Notes: generated from the letters alone by a model not told the origin. 64,000 nucleotides of DNA from Pomphorhynchus laevis (GCA_012934845.2 WNNJ02001795.1:1-64000), one strand, 5' to 3'; positions 1 through 12,465 are shown, counted from the stretch's first letter. Translations and numbers: made by a program.

Positions 1-195
1 ATAGACAATATATACTGTTTTTGTTCAAAGAAAACAAGCTTAGGGCAGATAAAAAATCAAATTAACGTTTCGATACTTTCTTTGTCAAATTGTGTGTTTA
101 AGCTCTTAAAATTTTTGTTCTCCATTATATCAAATTGCTGCTGGGACCATCAGCAGTGCTATATATATTTATATATTTATATATATTTGTATATA

Positions 196-330
196 AAAAA
201 TTTTCTAATTGAGGAAAGAAGTACTTTTTTATTATTAAAACGTTTCGACTATTGTCTTCATCAGTTAATGCACAATAGTCGAAACGTTTTAATAATAAAA
301 AAGTACTTCTTTCCTCAATTAGAAAATCTT
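196..330. repeat. Palindromic PLE-type terminal repeat P1
   Basis: Two near-perfect inverted arms of about 57 bp (about 200-256 and 272-328) flank a 15-bp centre. The left arm plus the centre, read on the minus strand, contains a hammerhead-like core listed separately. No coding sequence is present. The arrangement matches other short palindromes in this window that end Penelope-like elements, but no PLE coding sequence is attached here. Confidence 0.85.
234..269 (-). ncRNA. Hammerhead ribozyme-like motif H1
   Basis: On the minus strand CUGAUGA (258-264) is followed by one A, a 3-bp helix II (GAC/GUC, loop AAUA), then GAAA. Helix III is the self-complementary ACGU, position 17 is U, and the next five bases UUAAU (234-238) pair exactly with AUUAA (265-269) just 5' of the core, forming helix I. 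A 4-nt palindromic helix III is known to favour action as a dimer. Activity is inference. Confidence 0.6.
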
Positions 331-339
331 ATATATAAT

Positions 340-1075
340 GGTGTTGCTTGATAGACTGGACTTCGATTCACGACTTTCAGTCACCATGTCACTTCTAGAC
401 GACCAATGAGTACCCGGCAACATTAGTAGAATGAAGTCGCTGGTCGTTTCGGTTGCCTGTGTGACATTGTGAATGAAGGCGTTTCCGACACTGCTAAATT
501 GTCTGAGGCTTACGTTCTTTACCTGATCGAATTGCTGTGCGGACCATCCTTAAACACTAGGCAGAGGTTGTTGCTGAATTGTCGCTGCACTCGTTGGATC
601 CTTAATGGATACGGCATGTATAATAGTAGTGCACGGATGTGCTGAGTAAATAACGGTCAAAGAAATCCTGGACCGTTGTTTATTCAGCACATCCGTGCAC
701 TAGCATTATGCATACCGTATCCATTAAGGATCCAACAAGTGCAGCAACAATTCAGCAACAATTTCTGCCTAGTGTTTAAGGATTGTCCGCACAGCAATTT
801 GATCTGGTAAAGAGCGTAACCCTCAGACAATTAAGTAAAGTGTCGGAAACGCCTTTATCAACAATGTCACACAGGCAACTGACATGGCTAGTGAGTACTT
901 CATTCTAATAATGAGTGTTGCCGGGTATCATTGATAGTCTAGAAGTGACATGGTTATTGAAAGTCGTGAATCAAAGTCCAGTCTAAAAAGCAACACCATT
1001 TTGTATAAATGCCGTATTTCGTAACAAATCCTGGACCGTTGTTTACTCAGCACATCCGTGCACTACTATTATATA
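340..1075. repeat. R1 palindromic SINE-like repeat, copy 1
   Basis: Two arms of about 310-330 bp are inverted around position 660, followed by an extra partial unit (about 1008-1075). The unit recurs at 61826-62775. Read in one orientation it has a GAAAC ... CTGATGA module with pairing flanks, followed by a tRNA-like segment with A- and B-box resemblance. In this copy the modules are more degraded than at 62 kb. There is no open reading frame. Interpretation: a non-autonomous, probably pol III-type retroelement in inverted dimer form. Confidence 0.75.
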
Positions 1076-2114
1076 TACGCTGATTGATCGATAATAGGTA
1101 AACTATTAATAAAAACACAGGCTTGACTCAAATAATTTCTTAAGACGTTTTGCTCAAGTTAGCTTTCTCAATCTACAACTAAAAACATATTATGAAATAA
1201 AAATAATAATGTTAACAACTTAGTTGTAATGCTCTGTTATGTTATCTCCACATCCCATTTATAAATGTTTTCAATATTTATATAAGATTTGTCTTCTTGT
1301 CATTAATTGACCTACGATTCGTTGTTTTAGTCGTTTTATGGTCTTTGGATTTCATTATTCCACCGATAAATCACGTAATAAAATATATCTTGTGTGTTAT
1401 TATGTTGTGTGATGCAATGGTTTAACAACAGCATCGCTATAAACAAGCTTTTTCCCGGCGATAGTGTACAATTTCAAAATAATAACATCATAAATAACCT
1501 AATAACAGCTCATTTATTTAAAGTTGTGTGATCTTCATAACGCATGATAGAAACCATGATCTAATCCACAATACATAACAAATATTATTTCTGCAAATCA
1601 ACGTTATCTGTGTACTTAACCTTTAAGGTAAGTTTAATAAATTACCCAAAATACCAAATATCCTGAGTATAAATGAAAACATTGTTAGCAATAAAGTACG
1701 TATATGTTAAGTCAATTCAACTTGCACAATATTAAACTTAAGCCATAATAATTACGTTTTTAAATTTATAATAATTAAATTTTAGCAATGCAGTTAGCGC
1801 ATACCAAAAAGGGAAATATAATGTAATGAATAACGATATTCATTAGTAGAATATGTAATTATATTATTTTGCTTCACGGTCATTTTAATCGTTTCATTGA
1901 AATGTATATTTAAGTTAGATGTGCTAAGGAAATGGGACTAAATAAATGAATGAATGAATTGCCAGCAGAATTTAAAAAGGAAATTTAATTAAATCAGTGA
2001 AAACGTTCAGTTTTCATAGTAAATAATATGCTTTTGTCAATAATATCGTCGAATTATACTACTACAGACGAAATATACTCTTATTACTATGTTGTTGGCA
2101 GCAATGAATGACTA
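1076..2114. other. AT-rich spacer, nothing recognised
   Basis: No coding potential, RNA gene or repeat structure was recognised beyond a short tandem of aatg units near 1945-1960. Confidence 0.6.
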
Positions 2115-2613
2115 TTCTATTTTGCGCAATACTTTAATCCTAAACATACGCCAACAGCATTACGCTACATTTCAATATTGGTAGACCTCATCAGCTACGG
2201 ATCTAATAGCTACGTTTCACGTTTCGGTCTTTTGAATGTTGGCTGACGATCATTCGACTCGTCTGCTTTTATTGGTAATTAGATTCAATGAAATACTTTC
2301 GTCTTACATTTTGCAAATTTAATTGAAATCATTTATGATTTCAAATTAAATAAAAATTGATCGGGGATTCTATTTTGCGCAATACTTTAATCCTAAACAT
2401 ACGCCAACAGCATTACGCTACATTTCAATATTGGTAGACCTCATCAGCTACGGATCCAATAGCTACGTTTCACATTTCGGTCTTTTGAATGTTGGCTGAC
2501 GATCATTCGACTCGTCTGCTTTTATTGGTAATTAGATTCAATGAAATACTTTCGTCTTACATTTTGCAAATTTAATTGAAATCATTTATGATTTCAAATT
2601 AAATAAAAATTGG
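2115..2613. repeat. R3 repeat, two direct tandem copies
   Basis: A unit of 253 bp begins at 2115 and again at 2368. The two copies differ at only a few positions, so the duplication is recent compared with the rest of the window. Each unit contains, on the minus strand, GAAAC followed about 30 nt later by CTGATGA, flanked by the complementary pentamers AGACC and GGUCU (copy 1: 2183-2230). There is no coding sequence. Related units occur at 2757-3235. Confidence 0.85.
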
Positions 2614-2756
2614 TCTACCTTCAATTTGAAAACCTACCTATTTATCCTAATGATTACTATTATGAAACTAGTAATATATAGTTTGTTTCTTAATTTTAAG
2701 TTGATATACCTGTGCAGTTATATTTATCATTGAAATATTGACAATTATTATATTAT

Positions 2757-3235
2757 GTCCTCTATTTTAATCCATACTTATAAGCCAACAGCATTACGCA
2801 ACATTTCAGTATTGGTGGACCTCATCAGCTACCGATCCAATACATACGTTTCACGTTTCGTTCCTTTTAATGCTGGCTGACGATCATTCGACTTGTCTGC
2901 TTTTATTTGCAATTAGATTTAATAAAGGACTTTCGTATTACATTTTGAGAATTGTAAGTTTACAAATTGTAGGTTTTCAAATTGAAGGTAGATCCTTCCC
3001 CGACCAATTCTTATTTAATTCAAATCATAAATTATTTCAATTAAATTTGCAAAATGTAAGACGAGTAAGTCTATCATTAAATCTATCTGTCAATAAAAGC
3101 AGACGAGTCGAATAATCGTCAGCCAACATTAAAAGGAACGAAACGTGAAACGTATGTATTGGATCCGTAGCTGATGAGGTCCACCAATACTGAAATGTAG
3201 CGTAATGCTGTTGGCGTACAGATAGGATCAAAGTA
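2757..3235. repeat. R3 repeat, inverted pair (palindrome)
   Basis: A third R3 unit on the plus orientation (about 2757-2990) faces a fourth in reverse orientation (about 2990-3235). The two differ in detail from the tandem copies, so they are an older or separate subfamily. Short open frames on both strands are palindrome by-products. Confidence 0.8.
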
Positions 3236-4456
3236 GCATACATAATCAAATAGTCATCAAAAATTCAATAATCCAATATGTTCATCCTAATAACCTGCCA
3301 TCTTTATTCTAACACAACATATGCTATAATTGATCAATTTATCAAAAAGGGCAAATGAAGGAGAAGAGATATTATTTATTTCTTCCCGTATTAAAGCGAG
3401 GCATGGCTCGCCATTACCAAAGATTGTAATTAATAGTGTAGAATCAGTTGCAACTTTGTGATTCATTAAAACTACGAATTACAAACTCCTTGATAAAGGA
3501 TAGCCTATGTGACTCAAAAATACTGGCAAAAATAAATAATATTTCGAAAATGCGAAAATAATTTACTGATTAAATACAAAAACCTATTGATATAACATCA
3601 TCAAATGTGTTAATTCATTAATTTCTTTATGTATTTACGGAGAAACAATCAGATTGGATGAAGTATATTTATATTTCGTTATCAACTGTGGTCGAGATTA
3701 GGACAGAGATAAGCATGGTTTCCATTATAGTGCAGTACATTAGATATGGTTATCTCATAAAATAAGATAGCCTGAGCCCAGTTTCATAATAAGTAGTAGA
3801 AATTAAATAACAGTGTTTATCAAATAGAAAATGGTATCTCGCAGAAGATGTAATATATGGTGATTAGCACAAGTGCTGTTATGGGAAACGGATTTTCACT
3901 ACCTTTATAACTTAGTAGCCTGTCCCTTCAAATGCTTAACTATCGTGAGTAATTAAACGCAAACACAACGCTATACAAAAATGTTCTGTTCAGAAATGCA
4001 TCAGTCAAAATGTGACGCATTCCGCATCTAGTATCACTACGCATAGAGTAAGAATCTATTGACATTATGCTATTAAGATTTAGTCCGAGTTCAATTTGAC
4101 TGTTACTATGCATCGAAATGGAAGAAGCAACAGAATTATAAGAGAGCCAGGTACATCATGCTCGAGAACAATACAATAAAATGAACAAATACTATATTAT
4201 TGCTTGATACTTGATACTAGGTTTTACAAGCTACCACTAATACAGAGAGGAAAAAGTAAATAGGACATGTAATATTGAGATTTACATAATAGTAGTAAAT
4301 AAAACGGAGAATATATGATTAATTGTTATGATAATTACGTATTAATGAAATAGGCTATTATGATATAAAGTGGCACGCAAACCAAATTTCTACTAGGCAT
4401 TTAGATATCACTTGATATCGACAACTTAAGAAAGCAGACAAATCAAAGACAACAAA
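3236..4456. other. AT-rich intergenic, nothing recognised
   Basis: No open frame, repeat or RNA was recognised. It is the downstream flank of the minus-strand 1010-aa frame. Confidence 0.6.
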
Positions 4457-7400
4457 TCAAACTTTCTTACCAGTACACTCTTCGCTAATGGAATGCTGCT
4501 GTGTCGCCTCTAATTTAATTTGCGCGCATCTGTAATCGTTGCTGCCGTCATTACATTGTGACAACTTCATGTTCTTCTTTACGGAGCGAATCGGTTTCAT
4601 CGGAGTAGCATAATTACCAAAAGTCGGTTGATTCATCAAATCCGGAGTTATGGGATCAACAGGTACTACTTTTCTAGGACGACCTAACTTTTTCTTCGGC
4701 TTGTCCACACTATTCTGAATGTCGTTCTTAATGGATTTGATGTGATCCAATTGTATGTCAGTAGTAGAAGCATGCCCACATACACCAAGTAGAGTGTGTT
4801 GCTCGCGCTCGTTGCTACTATTAATAGGTGAGCGGTTTCTGTTTGCCACGACCGGTACCGATTCCATACATTTACTTTTGTTGCAACAAGTTTTCGAGTC
4901 TTTTTTCATATCTAATGGTATATTATTGGTTAAAATTTCTCTGTTTATTTGTTCTTTAAGTTGCTCCGCAGCCTTATCGAGAAACACACTTGCTCTGGTT
5001 ATTCGACTGGCAGTACCGTGATGCCTTGCAGCTGTCCTGCCCTTCTTACGATAAGACACCGACTTAAATGTACAGCATTCACCACCATCGTCATGTTGGT
5101 AAATATTCGTTGTTAGAGTAATACTATCATTCGTCGATGCAGTACCGGACAAAACCCGCTTGCTTCGATGTCCGATATGTTGTTGTTCATCTCGTATTGT
5201 TGTCGCTGTATTATTTCTCAATCCTTTCGCCGCTCGGAACTTGTTGTACCTGCCAGACGTTGTTGACTTTATTACGATCGGTTCTGTAAGGGCATCAGTC
5301 GAGGACTGTGTAACTTGTAAAGCTTCATTACTATCTGCGGGTAGTTTAGTTTCTAAACATTCGACTGACGAAAAACGCAACGACGATAATTGTGAATTAG
5401 GTACAACATGATTAAGGTCAGCATCATCAACGATAAAACGATTGTCATCATTATCGCTACATGTTGAAAACTGATTATTCAACTGGTTCAGGTATGCAGG
5501 CACTAACTGTTGCGAATCTTGAAAAGATGTTGACCTGTCGACTTTTAATTGATTGTCTATGTTTACAGGAAACGATATGTGCTCTTTATTAATAAAGTCT
5601 TGTTGAAAATCGTCGCAATTTATTTCATGTTTAATAGATTTTTGTGATGGCGATACTAGCTGCTTGGGAAGAATGCATGTTGATGAACGAGAAGAACGTA
5701 AAGATGGCAAATAACTAGTGACCGCTGGTAAATCTACTGCCTCATTTGATTGCTCCGCAATAGAAACAGATTGTATGCTGTGTGGAGTAACAGTAACGGA
5801 CGGTGCAGCAGTTGTTGGCAGCGAGTTGAATGAATACGATAATGCTCTGGCTTTAGAATTTCTAGTAACAATAGTGGTCGTCTGTCTTGATGTGCTAGCT
5901 CCCTCCTTCTTGATGGTCGTTTTTTTATTTCGACGGTATCTTCGTCGACGACGGATATTCGCTGTGGCAGCTACGGTGGAGGCATTATCAGTGCGTCGTG
6001 GTTTCCGTTTTGTATCGGGTGACGAATACATAATAGTAAGTTTACAGTTGGATGATCGAGTATTTACGCCCGAGCGATAACTGCTGGTGGTCTTATCGAC
6101 ACTACATTTATGAGCAACGGCATTCACAGGTACAGATTCCGAGTAGAAATCAACAGATGTTAATGGATTAATGATTTCTTTTTCATTTTTAGATGGTAAA
6201 AACTTTACGCTTGAAGACAATTGTCGAGCTGCAAGTCTCAATGATCGACTAAGCACTGGTGGTGTTGGTCTTGGTCTTGGTCGTCGTTTCTTGAAATTGA
6301 TTCTATCTTCAAATGATAGTGTAAGACGCCGATCTGCTAGCGGTGATGTCATAATGTTAGTATCAATGGTGGTGGTACTAGCAGCATCAATATTAGCAAC
6401 AGCGAAGTTAGTGTTTGCAAAAACAGCAGATCGCAAATGGTGCGATGAAGCAATTGCGCTAGTGTGCCTTCTAGTACTTTGTTGCTGCTGTTCTTGATTA
6501 TGATGATGTTGACGATAAGAAGAAGTAAAGTGCAACACATTCGGTAATGGTGTTGTTGTAATTGCTGCTTTGCTACGACGACCACGACGACGAGAAGTTA
6601 AACCATGCTCCTTCAATGTACCACCATCACTAATTACTCCTCGTGTTTTTCCCTTCTTAGTCGCTTTGTTACTAATATCAGTGATGGCAGTGGTAGTAGC
6701 AACAGCAATCTTCGATGGATCGAATCGTGACGATGCTTTTCGTTCTCCACGTCTACGGTGAAGACGTTGATCGCAGCATACACTGCTGCTGCGATGACGA
6801 CTACTGCTATCAGCCACGTTAGTACTTGATCTTTTCCTGTTGGTGCTTGTGGCGGTAGTTGTGGGAGCAGCTGTTCTCTTGCCCCGTCGACCATTCAAGG
6901 ACATGCTGCTGTCAGTTGGAAGTCTTGTTTTACCGCTTATTACATTATTTCCAAGGCCGTTGTGATAAGGCTTGCTGTTATTACTGCTGCTGCTAGCTGC
7001 GCAGTCGATTAGAAGCATTTCGTCGAATTTAGTAGGAATCCGAACAGATCTTTTCTCGGATTTCGTAGTGAAATACCGTGATAAGCTGTCTTCCAGATTC
7101 ATGACTGAACGCTTTTTCTTCGAAGAAACACTGGGACTCGAATCAGTTGAACTTAGTTGCTGCCTTACTTGGGATTCGTCGACTGGTGGCGAGGTTAGAT
7201 GTCGCTTCGTTGAGCTGTTAGACTCTTGTACTGGATACAAGGGTGATGAATCTAACTCTGCTGCTACTCTCGGTAATGTTGGTAAGAGCGGTGGCAGTGA
7301 ATGTGCCTGACGTGATGATGTAGCTAACGTGACAGACGAAGATGCACTCGCTCTTGTGGTCACTCCTGCTCTTCCTGTCTTTGCAGTTTTCCTGCTTAAG

Positions 7401-7489
7401 TCATTATTATCACCCCCCGCTGTAACGACTTTGCAGCTATTCCGTCGTCTTCCTCGTCCTGGCATTAACAATCTGCTCTTAGTTTTCAA
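4457..7489 (-). CDS. Uncharacterised basic, AT-hook-containing protein (1010 aa)
   Basis: An uninterrupted frame of 1010 codons stands in AT-rich DNA and is visibly richer in GC than its flanks, which supports real coding. The product is rich in Ser, Thr, Arg and Lys with homopolymer-like runs (SSSS, QQQQ, TTT). It lacks a signal peptide and membrane segments. An AT-hook core GRPRK lies at about residues 936-940, preceded by lysines; a second arginine-rich patch (RRRGRRSK) lies near residue 300. A predicted helical stretch (KAAEQLKEQINREI) lies near residue 840. These suggest a nuclear, DNA-contacting protein, but I recognise no family. The Met at 7489 is preceded in frame by a stop, so it is the first possible start; Met 9 (MPGRGRRR) is an alternative. 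It could be one large exon of a longer gene. Low-complexity tracts on the opposite strand give shadow frames. Confidence 0.7.
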   Translation of the reverse strand: MKTKSRLLMPGRGRRRNSCKVVTAGGDNNDLSRKTAKTGRAGVTTRASASSSVTLATSSRQAHSLPPLLPTLPRVAAELDSSPLYPVQESNSSTKRHLTSPPVDESQVRQQLSSTDSSPSVSSKKKRSVMNLEDSLSRYFTTKSEKRSVRIPTKFDEMLLIDCAASSSSNNSKPYHNGLGNNVISGKTRLPTDSSMSLNGRRGKRTAAPTTTATSTNRKRSSTNVADSSSRHRSSSVCCDQRLHRRRGERKASSRFDPSKIAVATTTAITDISNKATKKGKTRGVISDGGTLKEHGLTSRRRGRRSKAAITTTPLPNVLHFTSSYRQHHHNQEQQQQSTRRHTSAIASSHHLRSAVFANTNFAVANIDAASTTTIDTNIMTSPLADRRLTLSFEDRINFKKRRPRPRPTPPVLSRSLRLAARQLSSSVKFLPSKNEKEIINPLTSVDFYSESVPVNAVAHKCSVDKTTSSYRSGVNTRSSNCKLTIMYSSPDTKRKPRRTDNASTVAATANIRRRRRYRRNKKTTIKKEGASTSRQTTTIVTRNSKARALSYSFNSLPTTAAPSVTVTPHSIQSVSIAEQSNEAVDLPAVTSYLPSLRSSRSSTCILPKQLVSPSQKSIKHEINCDDFQQDFINKEHISFPVNIDNQLKVDRSTSFQDSQQLVPAYLNQLNNQFSTCSDNDDNRFIVDDADLNHVVPNSQLSSLRFSSVECLETKLPADSNEALQVTQSSTDALTEPIVIKSTTSGRYNKFRAAKGLRNNTATTIRDEQQHIGHRSKRVLSGTASTNDSITLTTNIYQHDDGGECCTFKSVSYRKKGRTAARHHGTASRITRASVFLDKAAEQLKEQINREILTNNIPLDMKKDSKTCCNKSKCMESVPVVANRNRSPINSSNEREQHTLLGVCGHASTTDIQLDHIKSIKNDIQNSVDKPKKKLGRPRKVVPVDPITPDLMNQPTFGNYATPMKPIRSVKKNMKLSQCNDGSNDYRCAQIKLEATQQHSISEECTGKKV

Positions 7490-8696
7490 TTTTTGTAGTA
7501 TTCGTCGTTAATCAATCAATATGTTTGCCTACCCCTTTATTCTGCTTAGAAAGGACAGATCCTCGTTTAAAAAATATTAAAAATCGTAGAAAAAGAGAAT
7601 TCTTGCGATGTGGTTTTATCTGTCAATTCAATATACTATCATCTAGAGATATATTTTGAAATAACACTTCTAATATATAATATGTACAAATACAATTTTA
7701 TTAAAATCCACAAAAACAAAAATTAAATATAAAATGGAAAAGAGCTGCATGTATGAGAAATTCGCTTAAATACTACTATATTATGGATTTGCACTATAAT
7801 ATCTGTGTTTGTTGCAGAAAAGATAGAAAAGGGATACTACTGGTGTGAAAATGTGGTGTTTTGTCTCTACATTTAGGTGGTGATTGTGGAAATTATGGTT
7901 ACTGTATTACTGCGGTGATTGTTTGGCAGCAACGGTATAATAGAATCCCATTAAGGTATTGTTAATATATATATGTATATGTATAAAAATACCGGTAGTT
8001 GAAAATGACAGCAATTCTAGAAATAACCACACTGAGATAGCTCTGCTTTTGCTTATAATATATTGTGGATAAGAGGAATGGACTCGAAGCACATTTATGT
8101 ACTTTCCCTATTTTATGTCAAGAGTTAAACATGAATTCCAGATAACGATGACCAATTCATTACAATGATGTTGCCCTTTCTTATGAACAGAAATAAACTT
8201 GACGACCGAGTATTACTAGTGAAAAGCCAATAATATCAGTAACGACCGAGGCCGTAGTCAAAGTAATGAAAAAGTAGAAGGAAATGACGCGACGGAGGAC
8301 TTGGCAGTAAGATCTATGACGCGGCAGGTTTCGCAGTGAAATCGGCAACAACAATGCCGGATTAGTAATAGTTTCAATGCGAAAGTATTGAATTTAATAA
8401 TAAAAGACACTGCGCAGGTGTTCATATTTTTAAATGGCAGATGCTTATGAATACATTGACAATATTTATATACATTAATAATCTATTGGCATCACTGTTT
8501 TTTGGATTGACATATGGCAAACGAATGTTTAATATCTACTATATTTTTTATTATATATTATTACTATTTATAAATTACTAATAATTCATAATTATTAATT
8601 AATAAACTATTTATTTTATAATATATTATAATATTCGTTCACTAATAATTATTGTATAAGCAGACTCCATTGTTTAATTCTTTACTAATAATATTA
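7490..8696. other. AT-rich intergenic, nothing recognised
   Basis: The upstream flank of the 1010-aa frame. No promoter element can be assigned from sequence alone. The part after 8400 is extremely AT-rich. Confidence 0.6.
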
Positions 8697-8823
8697 CTTC
8701 TAATCTCAAATGATGATGCCATTCCGCGTGAATTTTTTAGTAATCATATAAGCCCGACGCGAAAGGCTTATATGATTACAAAAAATTCACGCGAAATGGT
8801 ATCATCATTTGAGATTAGAAGTA
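8697..8823. repeat. Palindrome P4
   Basis: Inverted arms of about 58 bp (8697-8754 and 8765-8823) with a 10-bp centre and only a few mismatches. It resembles the other terminal palindromes in size, but the hammerhead order CUGANGA then GAAA is not met. Confidence 0.8.
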
Positions 8824-8992
8824 AGCCGATATGAAGATAACTTGATTGGCATTTGCCAGTGCTTGTGCTAATGATCCAATTTGGTGAAGCTATTGTAGTG
8901 CTAATTCAGCACTATAGATGATGTTACTAGATATTTTCTAGTACATAATGCACTTGATTCATTCGTTCATTGCCGTCTGCTAGTCCTCCAGA

Positions 8993-9868
8993 AGAGGTAG
9001 ATAAGTTTGGGGTATGTAAAGAAGGGAATTACAGGAACGCAAAGAACAGTAAACAACGAGAATTGTCGAAAAAAGAAGGTTAAGAAATGAACGAGTAGGA
9101 AAAGTTACAAGGCGGAAAGCAATGAGAAGAAGACGAATTTGAACACGAGAATAAATGGTAGGCAAATCGAGGAAGCAAGATGGTGGGATGTATAATCAAA
9201 ACGACGACGGAGGAAATTAAAACGGCTGCGTTTACGATGCATTGCAGTGGAAAAAGAGTGGATTTAGGTGTGCTGGAATATAGACTAAGACAGTAATTAT
9301 AAGTTTTGAGAAAAGGAGAGAAGATGTAAATCGTACAAGAAGGAAATTTGATCAATCTACGAATTTGACTGAGGTTGTGGAGAATCAAGATAGATGAGTG
9401 TACTTTATCTCTAACGAAATGTTTAAGTGAAAGTCGGTTGTCGATATGGAAGCCTAAGAAAACTAGATTGTCAACGATAGGAGGAATTATAAAATTTAAT
9501 GATACGGAGGGAAGTTCTAAGCTGGGGGCGTCGAAGAAGGATCCACATTATTTTGGATTTATTAGAATTCAGAGTAAGAAAAGAGAAAAAAGATGATTGA
9601 AAATTGAGGCAAGACAGTTGAAAGCAGAAACACTAAGATCATGAATACGATAAGCAGGTGCATGAGCATAGATGATAATGTCATTAGCATATTGTATAAC
9701 TTAGAAGTTTAATGTATGAGAAATAGAAGACAAATCACCGAGAAGAAGAGAGAAAAGCAAAGCGTCTAATACGGAGCCTCGTGGAACACCGGACGGGATG
9801 GAAGAAGGATGGGAAAGAGACGAGTTAGAGCAAAGGCTAAAAGTACGGTTTGATAGATATGAAAAAGT
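8993..9868 (-). mobile_element. CR1-like LINE family B, fragment B0 (RT end)
   Basis: Minus strand. The sequence is closely similar to 21360-22180 of copy B1, covering the reverse transcriptase from just after the GVPRGSVLDPLL motif to the C-terminal region (for example MILHNLSQIRRLIKFPSC). It is truncated at both ends: the 5' boundary lies near 9868 and the 3' boundary near 8993, where similarity to B1 stops before the 3' hairpin. Frames are broken. It represents a dead LINE piece. Confidence 0.85.
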
Positions 9869-10675
9869 ATATAAATTGTTATAAATAATTTATTATATTT
9901 TATAATAATTAAAATAATTATAATTAATTATAATATTTAATATTTTATTATAAAATATTTAATTTTTTAAAATTTAATTTAAAAAAGCTTAATAACTGGA
10001 ATTGAGTAGGTGTATCGCTTTATTCAACGATAAAGTCAGCAATGGCGGAAAGAATGATGCCCAATTAATTAATACTATGCATCAACGAGGGTAGTAAGTT
10101 CTCGATGAATATTATACAGTAACGATGATGACAAGAGTCAAACATCTATAACATGAACTTACTTTCGTTTTCAGAGTACTTTAACGTTCTTTCTCATCTT
10201 ATTTTTCCGCGTCAGAAACAGTAAAATCATTTTACCCTGTCTATATTCTTTCGTTAACCTTTACCAATACGATTCATTATTTCACTATTGCAAATGAGCA
10301 TCGGATTATATAAAAAGATCCCCGTGAATCGATTTACTTATGAGTAAATAATTTAAAACTTAATAATGAGATGTTCATTAATAATGGATGGCAATAAAAC
10401 ACAGTGAAATGTTTTATTCTCGGCAAAGCATAATGCTTGTTCTATCGCTACTCGACTCGCGGTTCAAAATAAAAACACCGACGGTATATCGTCGATTTGT
10501 ACCTGGCAGAAGTTGTCAGTTTGACAGATAGAGTAACATTTATTTTGCTTATGTACATATACAAGCTAGAGTATATGTGTCGTCTATTCGAAGAAACAAA
10601 AGTCTGGGTGTTAGATGTGCCTTTGAAATTTGAGGTGATACGATCAAACTGACGACCGAGTACCCATCGCCAACA
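9869..10675. other. AT-rich spacer between LINE fragments
   Basis: No feature recognised; 9870-9990 is nearly pure A and T. Confidence 0.6.
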
Positions 10676-12465
10676 ACACTTTTAACTCGATCCTTTCTCG
10701 CTTATCTTCGTCTTGCAACATAAATCCTCATGATTATTCGTCATTTATTCAGACCAAAGTATCCACTTTGCTCTCTCACAACCCCGTCTCCATTCCATCT
10801 CACTGCTACTCGCCTGGCCTCATCTACCCTGAACTCTTTCATATTATCCCCATCTTACCTGCAGAAGTATAATCTATCCTCATGTTCTTGCCCAACAAAA
10901 CCTCACCTACCGATCCCCTGCATACCCCCACTTTTAAAGTCATATGCTCATCGATATCCCCTTTCCTCACCACCTTGTTTAACTCATCCATCCGAAGTCG
11001 TATCTTTCCATTACACTGGAAATCCGCTATCGATTGTCCCCTCTTTAAGAAACAATAGCTCGACCCCTCAATTCCTTCTAGCTATCGCCCCATTTCACTC
11101 CTCCCTACTCTTTCCTAGCTCTTAGAGCGCCTTATCTTAATACCGATTAACGTTTATCTCTCTTCATCTAATCTGTACCCTCCTTTCCAATCCGCTTTCC
11201 GCTCTAATCACCCCACATAAATCGCATGCATGAAAGTTTACAATGACCTACTCATTTCTCGTGACAAGGCTCTATATAGTGCTCTCATCTCCCTAGACTT
11301 CTCATCCGCCTTCGACATCGTCGACCACTCCATCCTCATTTCTCGCCTTCGTTATGATTATGGCTTTTCTTACTCCTCCGTAGCAAGATTTGCATCATAT
11401 CTATCCAACCGTTCTTTTCGAGTCTGATCAAATTCATCATACTCACCTCTCATCCCTATTTTCTGGGGGTCCCATAAGATTCAGTCATAGGACCCCTGTT
11501 TTTCTCTCTTCTACTCGGCGATCTCTCTCCAGTTAGTAAACGTTAATCCTTTAACGTCATGCAATACGTCGATGACATCCTCATATATGCTCATGCGCCT
11601 GCACATCGCATACACGATATCGCAATTTCTGCATCCAACCGTCTTTCTTCTATTTACAAGCGTCTCTCCAATCTCCATATCGTTCTAAACCCAGACAAGT
11701 CTAAAATAATGTGGATCCTCCCCGTCAATAAACATCTCCTCCCCTGTATCTTATGCATCATCAACAATCCCCATAATCCACAATCTCACTTTCTTAGGAT
11801 TTAATTTCGATGATCACCTTTCCCTTAAACCCTTCGTCCGCGACAAGGTCCGCTCGTCTAACTTAATTATCCGTAACATTCGCCGTATCCAACCATTTAT
11901 CGACTTCCGTTCCTGTATGTATCTTCTTTCATCGCTTCTTTCCCCTAAAATTGATTACTGCCTCAGTATTTTCGCCAATTCTCCAAAATCCATCATCCTA
12001 CCCCAACAACACATCATCAACTCCGCCGTTCTAGTGCTCATACATCTCCGTCGCTTTAATCACACATCCACATATCTTGTCCAACTCTCCTGGCCTACCA
12101 TCCACATCCGCATACAACTCCACCTTCTTCTCGTAACTTTTCGTCTCATCGCTGTCGGCTCCCCATCGTTCATAAACCTTCCTTTCTTAGACGACACTCG
12201 TCCTACCTTTCTATCACTGCGTTCCCGTAATTCCCTCTTAATCTACGTTCCCCATTACTCTAACAATTATGATCTCTGATCCTTCCTCGTCTCCGCCCCA
12301 CTCGCCTAAAATCAGATCCCACTCAACGTCCGCCGCGCTCCCTCTTTTATTGCATTCAAATGCCGCCTCCGTACTCACTTCCTCGAAACATGATTTAGAT
12401 TTTTTTGTTGTTGTGGTCATGTAAGCGTGCGCCCGCACGCATTTGCCACATAAAAATTAATATAT
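10676..12465 (+). mobile_element. CR1-like LINE family C, 5'-truncated copy C1
   Basis: The plus-strand counterpart of the reverse strand of 34630-36430. It starts in the linker before the reverse transcriptase and runs to the 3' end. Recognisable pieces are ISLDFSSAFDIVDHSIL (about 11290-11340) and the catalytic YVDD-type motif in MQYVDDILIYAHAP (11559 on; the related copies have YADD, so the second residue differs). The C-terminal region follows at 11820-12400. It is broken into at least four frames. It ends with the 3' hairpin GCGTGC/GCACGC (12425-12440) and the GCCACAT tail. GC content is higher than its surroundings, as in C2. Confidence 0.88.

Noticed and set aside
2115-2613. CRISPR-like array
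   Set aside because: Only two 253-bp units without unique spacers, in animal-type DNA; a tandem transposable repeat explains it.
4755-7310. Plus-strand open frames across 4.7-7.3 kb
   Set aside because: Shadows of the minus-strand 1010-codon frame, caused by its repetitive serine, threonine and arginine codons.
6900-7489. Trithorax/MLL-like N-terminus for the 1010-aa protein, from the segment RIPTKFDEM
   Set aside because: The likeness rests on a few residues; no PHD, bromo, FY or SET domain is present.
8697-8823. Hammerhead ribozyme in palindrome P4
   Set aside because: TGATGATG and GCGAAAT occur, but not in the order or spacing required on either strand.
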